From NCBI RefSeq assembly GCF_029203305.1, contig NC_089461.1:1984001-2048000 (forward strand): 64,000 nucleotides of DNA, read 5' to 3'. The notes beneath the pieces were generated by a model. The model made no database searches. It had not been told where the DNA came from and worked only from the letters and a program-made list of their open reading frames with translations. This document shows positions 58,334 through 64,000 of this stretch, in pieces. The translations under genes and the position numbers were made by a program. This DNA comes from Yamadazyma tenuis. Taxonomy: Eukaryota > Ascomycota > Pichiomycetes > Serinales > Debaryomycetaceae. How positions within the stretch are numbered: position 1 is the first letter of the stretch; the number at the start of each line of letters is the position of its first letter.

Positions 58334-60178
58334 ATGGCCGAGGTGATAGCAAATACCAGTCGCCGGCTCCCGCTATTGGACGGCATAGCTGCCAGCAGCT
58401 TGTCTGGAACCACGGTGACTCACGTCACGTATGAAGCGTCGTTCCAGAAGGTTGTCGAAATGTTGTTCCGCAAGGGAAACAGCGAATCCGATACTGACTG
58501 TCTAACCCTCGTGGTAATCGAACAACCAACGGTGTCCCTGAGCAGTCGACTCGACCTGCTCAGTTTTGATGACAAGCTCTTGTTGTTGAAATACTATTTT
58601 TCCCATTTGAACGTGGTGGCCTTAGAAGCCAGGGATATTACCAATGAGACAGCCCTTAAAATCAAAAAGTGGATCGGACAGATCAATACCTTGATCCACG
58701 ATCGCATCTCTCGGATCCAAACATGGACTGGCACTGCAGCCATAAGAATCAACGACAGTTACACTGATGATAAACAAATAGGTGAGATCATCTCGACAAT
58801 GTCGTCGGTGTTAACATGCGCTGTCAGCACAAGTCCTGTAACTATCCAGAGAATCACCGGCATCAAGGACGCCATCATCCATGACATTGATTTCCTCCTG
58901 TTGCTCTCGCAAAACTCCACCAGCCACTTACTGAAGTTGTGCAATTTGGTAGGGCACTGGTCATTCCCAGCTCACGAGTTGTCCAATGACGATTTGGTGT
59001 ATTGTGTTTATTTGATCATCAAGTACTGTCTTGTTCAACTTGAACATGAGTCCAGTGCCACCCACGCCAAGATAGCCTTGGGAAGAAACGAGCTCTTGGG
59101 GTTGATTTTCATGGTGAGAGATTCCTACAAAAATGGTAACCCTTTCCACAATTTCCGTCACGCAGTGGACGTGCTACAGGCGTGCTTCCACTATGTGATT
59201 CGTCTCGGGTACTTACTGCCCTTTACGCAATTCCAGTCGGACCCCAAGGCTGACGAGCTAATATGCCTTAAGGCCGAGAAGTTTGGTAATGCGGTTGAGT
59301 TGATATCCATGAAAGCGGCCACGCGGGTGCCGCCCACGTCGAGTGCAGCCGAGACGCCCGACACTGAAGACACCAGCTTGAACTTGGTGCTGACGTTGGC
59401 ACTCTTGGTGGCAGCATTGGGCCATGATGTAGGTCATCCCGGAGTTACCAACCAGTTTTTGGTAAAGCATTCCCTGCCAACGTCGTTGGTATTCAACGAG
59501 AGGTCGGTGTTGGAGCTGTTTCACACGTCGGTGTTTTTGAACAAGATCTTGGTGGTGAACTGGCCCCAGTTTCTCCAACTCAAAATTGATACCAACTTGA
59601 AGCTTATTGTCAAGGAGTTGATCATCACTTGCATCTTAGCCACCGACATGGCTGAGCACTTTGACTACATCGATAAGTTGAACAAATTCAACGACATCCA
59701 CCATCATCACCATCATCATCAAGGAACTTATTCCACCACCGATTCCACCAGTAGTGCCAGTAGTAGGACCATTGCCAATTCATTTGATATCCAAAACCGA
59801 ACCAATCAGGTCAAGTTGATTTCGAGTTTATTGATCAAATGTGCCGACATTTCGAATGTGACTCGACCCCTTCGGGTATCGGCACAATGGGCTCTGGTAT
59901 TATCTAGAGAGTTTGACGAGGTGTCCAAAGTGGAAGAGAAAATCACTGATAGTGGGAAGCAGTTCAGCATTAAATACGACAAGGTGCCAATGTTTTTGGT
60001 GGATATCTTACAGGCCAATCCTACCATTCATAAGGGACAGATGTTTTTCATCAATACGTTCGCTGAAAACTTGTTCAACAATATCCTGGAGTTACTCCCA
60101 CCATTGAAGTTCACCGGAGAAATTGTCCAGGAAAACAAGGATTACTGGCTAAAGCGTGACTCCAACAGGAATAAATAG
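58334..60178 (+). CDS. PDE2: High-affinity cAMP phosphodiesterase Pde2
   Basis: The 614-residue enzyme has a class I cyclic nucleotide phosphodiesterase domain from about 220. The two metal motifs are HNFRHAVDVLQ (about 273) and ALGHDVGHPGVTN (about 361), with the later ATDMAEHFD and KCADISNVTRP. Pde2 hydrolyses cAMP, damping Ras/PKA signalling; in Candida species it affects filamentation and stress resistance. A run of seven His interrupts the catalytic domain at about 456-462 (IHHHHHHHQGTY), followed by Ser/Thr-rich sequence, probably a surface loop. VTS1 follows, its neighbour in S. cerevisiae too. Confidence 0.96.
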   Translation: MAEVIANTSRRLPLLDGIAASSLSGTTVTHVTYEASFQKVVEMLFRKGNSESDTDCLTLVVIEQPTVSLSSRLDLLSFDDKLLLLKYYFSHLNVVALEARDITNETALKIKKWIGQINTLIHDRISRIQTWTGTAAIRINDSYTDDKQIGEIISTMSSVLTCAVSTSPVTIQRITGIKDAIIHDIDFLLLLSQNSTSHLLKLCNLVGHWSFPAHELSNDDLVYCVYLIIKYCLVQLEHESSATHAKIALGRNELLGLIFMVRDSYKNGNPFHNFRHAVDVLQACFHYVIRLGYLLPFTQFQSDPKADELICLKAEKFGNAVELISMKAATRVPPTSSAAETPDTEDTSLNLVLTLALLVAALGHDVGHPGVTNQFLVKHSLPTSLVFNERSVLELFHTSVFLNKILVVNWPQFLQLKIDTNLKLIVKELIITCILATDMAEHFDYIDKLNKFNDIHHHHHHHQGTYSTTDSTSSASSRTIANSFDIQNRTNQVKLISSLLIKCADISNVTRPLRVSAQWALVLSREFDEVSKVEEKITDSGKQFSIKYDKVPMFLVDILQANPTIHKGQMFFINTFAENLFNNILELLPPLKFTGEIVQENKDYWLKRDSNRNK

Positions 60179-60521
60179 CTCTAAATATCGTATACCTGGC
60201 ATTTAGTATATAGCATAATGAAGAAACAACCAGTGAAAACACCAAAGACATGAGGCAATGTCGTGCATGCAATGGCTTTTAAATAGAAGCCACGACATTC
60301 TGCTGCGCACTGTCTCTCGTCGATGAGAAAAAAAACCTAGTTTCATTTGCAGCGTTAAGCCCGGCAACCGTATTGACCCATAGCAAAAGTCTGGTGATTT
60401 GGGTGATATCAACGAAACAAGTGTTTTATATCATATAAGATATACATAGCCCGTTTTTTCCGGACTGATTTCCTCACATTTTGACCCATTTTTCATCTCA
60501 TCTTCGCCTCCCCAACTAAAG
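60179..60521. other. Intergenic region between PDE2 and VTS1 with an inverted repeat
   Basis: 343 bases with no gene. AATGTCGTG at 60257-60265 pairs exactly with CACGACATT at 60291-60299, and inside it GGCTT (60274-60278) pairs with AAGCC (60287-60291). The whole could fold as a bulged hairpin of about 43 bases. AAGATATACATAGCC at about 60437-60451 is AT-rich, near the VTS1 start. Confidence 0.6.
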
Positions 60522-62036
60522 ATGGACTCCAAACAATCATCTCCTTTTCTGGCCAGACCCATTGTGTTATCTCCACCACCGTTGAGTACCGGAATCTCCT
60601 CGGGTAGCCAAGGGACTCAAATGGGGCCCGAAGACCTGAAGCTTCAGGATTTCCTCGCGGCCGGCCATTATAACCGCCAGCAGAGCGTTGGGTATAATTT
60701 GCAACACGAATTTGAAACCCTAAACGCAGACTTGGATTTGGACTTAAAAGATCCTCGCAGTGCTCCCGCCACCTCCCAGGCCGGCGGGTTCTCGGTGCTG
60801 TCTCCCGTGCCCACTAACATTAATGGTTCGCAAGCTGGCCTTGGTTCATTATTAAATCTGAGCTTCTACTCGCCGCTCAACTTGCCCCACCGTTCTCAAA
60901 CCGTAGCTGACTTCAGCTTATCCAGCCGACCAACATCTTCCACTCTGTTCTACCAGGAACTTATACAGTTCACCGCCTGGATCGAAAATTTAAGTCCTCA
61001 GGATAATGCCACCATGATCGAGTACTTGTGCTCAAACTTGCCGGTGGACATTTTACTCAGTTTCAGGTCCAAACTAGAAGCACAGTTGGGAGGACAACTT
61101 TTATCACCTCCTCATGTGCCCAATCAGAACACGCTTTCACAGGTATTATCACCATATGCCTATACTCAGAATCAGCTGGTACCTTCAGAGGTGTTGACGG
61201 ACTTGGATCACTTGAACCTCTCCGACACCCGCACCTTGCACCAGCCCAAGCCGCGGCCCAACGTGTTCAGGCTGTACGCCAGTACCTTGGGCGACGCGGG
61301 CCCCCGGTCGCGCGACCGCCCTCGGTCGGCCGACCCCAGTCTCCAGGCCAAGCAGCAGCCTCAGTACCAACAATTTCAAACCCAGCTGCTGTTACACCCT
61401 GGCTACCAAAATTTAGACAGAGCCAAGTCGCCCACCAGCCACATGTTCGAGAAGACCAATTTTTTGCAGCTAGCCGCACAGTCTCCAGGACTTGGACCAC
61501 TGCAGGCCCAGGATGAATATGAGCAGTTGGATATGTCACAAAAATTGGGGGCTTTGGCCACCATTAACTCGCGGGTGGCATTAGACCTGAACAAGAAGAA
61601 CTTTGGGGCGTACCATGACCCCACCAACCGGGCCATCAACTCGAGCTCAGTTCCACTTGTGTCTAATAAGGTTAAATCGCCCAACCAAAAACCTCGCAGT
61701 GGCTACGCAAGTGCTGCTGGGGGCTCTACTGCCACCTCTACCGCCAAGAGCATCGACTCCAGTCTCGGGGTCACCGCCAATAACTCGAGCCCCAACGCCG
61801 CTGGTGCCAGCAGCTCGATGCCGGTGGACGTGACAAACTTGGAGTTATTGAAAAATATTCCCGCGTGGTTGAAGTTGTTGCGGTTGCACAAGTACACCGA
61901 CTCGTTAAAGGACGTGCCTTGGAAAGTGTTGATAGAGTTGAGTGACGAGCAGTTGGAGGAGAAAGGCGTCAAGGCACTTGGAGCTCGTCGCAAGCTTCTC
62001 AAGGCGTTTGACGTGATCAAGGCCCAGTATGATTAA
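60522..62036 (+). CDS. VTS1: SAM-domain RNA-binding post-transcriptional regulator Vts1 (Smaug family)
   Basis: The 504-residue protein ends in a SAM domain (about 435-504): LLKNIPAWLKLLRLHKYTDSL, VPWKVLIELSDEQLEEKGV and KALGARRKLLKAFDVI. The basic residues around KALGARRKLL are the RNA-binding face of Vts1/Smaug. A helical motif at about 143-190 (YQELIQFTAWIENLSPQDNATMIEYLCSNLP) matches the conserved Vts1 homology region. Vts1 binds CNGG-loop hairpins and recruits Ccr4-Not and the eIF4E repressor Eap1 to silence and degrade messages. The middle is disordered and Gln/Ser/Pro-rich. PDE2 and VTS1 are neighbours in S. cerevisiae, there convergent, here in tandem. Confidence 0.96.
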   Translation: MDSKQSSPFLARPIVLSPPPLSTGISSGSQGTQMGPEDLKLQDFLAAGHYNRQQSVGYNLQHEFETLNADLDLDLKDPRSAPATSQAGGFSVLSPVPTNINGSQAGLGSLLNLSFYSPLNLPHRSQTVADFSLSSRPTSSTLFYQELIQFTAWIENLSPQDNATMIEYLCSNLPVDILLSFRSKLEAQLGGQLLSPPHVPNQNTLSQVLSPYAYTQNQLVPSEVLTDLDHLNLSDTRTLHQPKPRPNVFRLYASTLGDAGPRSRDRPRSADPSLQAKQQPQYQQFQTQLLLHPGYQNLDRAKSPTSHMFEKTNFLQLAAQSPGLGPLQAQDEYEQLDMSQKLGALATINSRVALDLNKKNFGAYHDPTNRAINSSSVPLVSNKVKSPNQKPRSGYASAAGGSTATSTAKSIDSSLGVTANNSSPNAAGASSSMPVDVTNLELLKNIPAWLKLLRLHKYTDSLKDVPWKVLIELSDEQLEEKGVKALGARRKLLKAFDVIKAQYD

Positions 62037-62216
62037 GTATCCAGGCCAAACAGCCCTACGGCCCCGCTAAACACCAGGCATATACGACCCAGCCAAACAT
62101 ATAGAGCATCTGGCTGGAACCCTAGGAGTTTCTTCTACCTGGTGACTACATAGGAAATAATAGATTTGGAGACCTTTGGCCGTACAAAAAGTGTATATTA
62201 AACATTATTAAGCCAT

Positions 62217-62819
62217 TCACATGATCACACAACAGGAGTTGGTCTTTTTGGCCTGTTTGTAAAACATCCGGGACGAGCTCGACAACGCCTCCGACTTGTC
62301 AACCAAGCTGTCTAACTTCTCACCCCTTTGCAACACATTCTCAATGGTCTTGTGTAAAACAATCTTGGTTTCGTCCAACTCCTGCTGGACTCTCATGATT
62401 GAGTCGGCCTGCGTGGGGTCCTGGTACTTCTTCAAGTAGGATTCCAACTCGGCGTAGTTTAAGGTATTGTTGGTTTCTTCAAGATTCTCCCATTCCGATT
62501 TGGGGTGTAAAGACAAGTACTCTTCCAAAACCTTGTTTATCAACGAATAGGCCGGTCTCACGGGGTACTCCTTGTCGGAGATGATGACACAAGCGAGGCC
62601 TTCCAGTCTGGCATAGGTGTGGCCAATGTAATTACCTTCCTCAACTGATTGTCTTTGGCCGCTCTGGGTTCGTTGCGACACCGTTTCAGCAAAAAAAGTC
62701 ATAAACTGGGACACTCCGTTCTTTTCAAAGAAGGAAAACTGTGAGAGATCCTTGGCGTGGGCCAACTCCACCGCCTTGGACCCAGAAGTCTTTATGATTC
62801 CAATATAATATAACTTCAT
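62217..62819 (-). CDS. YKT6: Lipidated R-SNARE Ykt6
   Basis: The 200-residue protein has a longin domain (1 to about 130, [10 protein letters not shown]) and a SNARE motif (about 138-192, [27 protein letters not shown]) with zero-layer Arg165. It ends CCVIM: Cys197 is the CaaX farnesyl site and Cys196 the palmitoyl site, exactly as in Ykt6. It acts in ER-Golgi, endosomal, vacuolar and autophagosome fusion. Length equals the yeast protein. It is divergent from the Rab gene, with 210 bases between starts. Confidence 0.98.
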   Translation of the reverse strand: MKLYYIGIIKTSGSKAVELAHAKDLSQFSFFEKNGVSQFMTFFAETVSQRTQSGQRQSVEEGNYIGHTYARLEGLACVIISDKEYPVRPAYSLINKVLEEYLSLHPKSEWENLEETNNTLNYAELESYLKKYQDPTQADSIMRVQQELDETKIVLHKTIENVLQRGEKLDSLVDKSEALSSSSRMFYKQAKKTNSCCVIM

Positions 62820-63029
62820 TCTAAATCAATTTCGCCGATGATGATGTTGCTGCTCAGTTTTCTGCTCCTTCCTAATGTTTTGGTTTTTGGGCTTTCGCGT
62901 GAAATCCATCTGGTCGTTTGACGATAAGAACTACCGGTTCTTTTTACAATCGCACAACTCTGGGGCCTTAATCTCCCTGTCGAGCACAAACAGATCACTT
63001 CCACCAGTTTGTATCTATTCATTTCGTAT

Positions 63030-63758
63030 ATGGACACCGAAACCCCTACGTTTAAGGTGGTTTTATTAGGGGATCTGGGGGTTGGTAAAACATGTATCCG
63101 ATCCCAGTTTGTGCACCATATCTTCACAAATGCCTACAAGGCCACCATTGGTGGCGATTATTTGACCAGCACCGTGATGGTGACGAGGCGGGTGACAACT
63201 GATGACGCTGGTTCCAACCATGATACTAATGATATCCCTCAGCCCCAAACCATACAAAAGCCCATTAAGACCCATCTACAAATATGGGACACTGCCGGGC
63301 AAGAGAGATTCAACTCCATTTCGCGGGCCTTCTATAGAGGCACCGATATCGTTGTGTTGGTGTACGACATCACCAACTATGAGAGTCTTCTTAACCTCAA
63401 GACCTGGTTTAAGAACTTTATGGATCATTGTCAGGTGCCACATCCCGGGGTGATTGTGGTGGGCAACAAATCGGACCAAGCAAGTGACAGGGTCATTGAC
63501 TTGGAGGAAATCAAGGAGATTCTCACCTTGAATATAAATTCGGGAACCGATAGTGACATTAATTTGAACAACTATGTTAACTGGGAAACCGATGCGTTTG
63601 AAATCTGCTGCAAAAAACTAGATCTTGTCAACAAGGTATTCTACCGGGTAGGAGAAGTTGGGCTTGATTTGATAGAGGAAAATCCAAAGAAGGATATAGT
63701 GGCATTTGATACTATAGACATCGGAGCGGGCCAAAGGGCATCCAAGTGTTTTTGTTAG
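63030..63758 (+). CDS. Divergent Rab GTPase, Rab7/Ypt7-like
   Basis: The 242-residue protein starts at MDTETPTFKVVLLGDLGVGKT; the frame upstream has only a TTG. G1 is GDLGVGKT (14-21), switch I YKATIGGDY, G3 WDTAGQERF (86-94) and G4 GNKSD (145-149). It ends CFC, a double geranylgeranylation site. SISRAFYRGTDIVVLVYDITN and the threonine-glycine of switch I resemble Ypt7. Two oddities stand out: about 25 extra residues at 54-80 between the switches (TTDDAGSNHDTND), and CCKK (about 200-203) where the G5 SAK should be. It may be the vacuolar Rab or a fast-evolving paralog. Confidence 0.85.
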   Translation: MDTETPTFKVVLLGDLGVGKTCIRSQFVHHIFTNAYKATIGGDYLTSTVMVTRRVTTDDAGSNHDTNDIPQPQTIQKPIKTHLQIWDTAGQERFNSISRAFYRGTDIVVLVYDITNYESLLNLKTWFKNFMDHCQVPHPGVIVVGNKSDQASDRVIDLEEIKEILTLNINSGTDSDINLNNYVNWETDAFEICCKKLDLVNKVFYRVGEVGLDLIEENPKKDIVAFDTIDIGAGQRASKCFC

Positions 63759-63788
63759 GCTATAGACATATGTACATGTATTTACAGG

Positions 63789-64000
63789 TTAGTGGGATTC
63801 GGTCCCGGCAGCTTCAGTAGCGGGAGCGTCAGTAGCGGTAGCGTCAGTAGCGAGAGCATCGATAGCGGGAGCTTCAGTATTTTCAGAAACTTCAACAGAA
63901 ACAGTCTCAGAAACTTCCACAGGTTCAAGTTGAACGTCAGACTCAGCCCCCCGTGCGTCGGCCTCCATCTCCTCTTCGTCCATCAACTGCTCCTTGTAGT
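63789..64000 (-). CDS. C-terminal fragment of an unidentified protein, cut by the right edge
   Basis: The minus-strand frame is open from the right edge to a TAA at 63789-63791, about 70 codons. It reads YKEQLMDEEEMEADARGAES, then acidic and Ser/Thr/Ala-rich sequence, with loose repeats of ATDA and ATEA coded by 12-15-base repeats of GCGTCAGTAGCGG type (about 63815-63875). The visible part holds no domain. It is convergent with the Rab gene, 30 bases between stops. It is probably the disordered tail of a larger protein. Confidence 0.6.
   Translation of the reverse strand, partial: YKEQLMDEEEMEADARGAESDVQLEPVEVSETVSVEVSENTEAPAIDALATDATATDAPATEAAGTESH

Overview
This window is nuclear DNA from a budding yeast (Saccharomycotina), most likely a member of the CUG-Ser clade (Debaryomyces/Candida/Meyerozyma-like). 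The genes are yeast orthologs, densely packed and mostly intronless. The few introns are short and have yeast GTATGT donors and TACTAAC branch points. In the cytosolic Hsp70 gene both CTG codons fall where relatives carry serine or other small residues, not leucine. There are no rRNA genes, CRISPR arrays, insertion sequences or recognisable retrotransposons.

Layout. 1-1126 is the start of a very large lipid-transfer protein (FMP27/BLTP2 family) cut by the left edge. 2289-7000 holds RPL32, the Ptk2-type kinase gene and SUR7. 8022-15043 is a compact block: ATG15, BUD17, SEC12/SED4 and RAD18. 15459-21591 holds a formate/nitrite transporter gene, a tRNA-Ala, DBP9, an Mpv17-family gene and the spliced HCH1. 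21613-25580 is VPS72, COQ3 and VPS60. 25926-28862 is a divergent pair of related secreted proteins, one GPI-anchored, which is the least characterised part of the window. 28931-38863 holds an SPX-domain phosphate transporter gene, DOA1, RFA3, TRP3 and MCD4. 39054-44391 holds an orphan J-domain protein gene, SFH5, an Obg/YchF-like GTPase gene and TVP18. 44746-49728 holds an SSA-type HSP70, a tiny spliced SERF-family gene, a dienelactone hydrolase gene and TIF34. 49898-56652 is RAD16 and LYS2. 56963-63758 holds a tail-anchored coiled-coil gene, PDE2, VTS1, YKT6 and a divergent Rab gene. The right edge cuts a repeat-tailed protein on the minus strand.

Most genes are housekeeping: translation, secretory traffic, DNA repair, amino-acid biosynthesis and nutrient signalling. 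Several neighbour pairs match S. cerevisiae gene order as I remember it: RAD16-LYS2, VPS72-VPS60, PDE2-VTS1, DOA1-(one gene)-TRP3, and RAD18-SED4-ATG15 together with SEC12-BUD17. The last case looks like the arrangement before whole-genome duplication. Promoter sites fit gene function: heat-shock elements before HSP70 and HCH1, Gcn4 sites before TRP3 and LYS2, an MluI cell-cycle box before RFA3, and paired CACGTG boxes between the phosphate transporter gene and DOA1. An 11-base word (TTTTGCAGCCA) recurs in several intergenic regions and has no explanation I know of.

Coding starts were set to ATG. Several longer reading frames open only with TTG or GTG and were shortened. All product names come from reading the sequence and remembering families; no database search was run.
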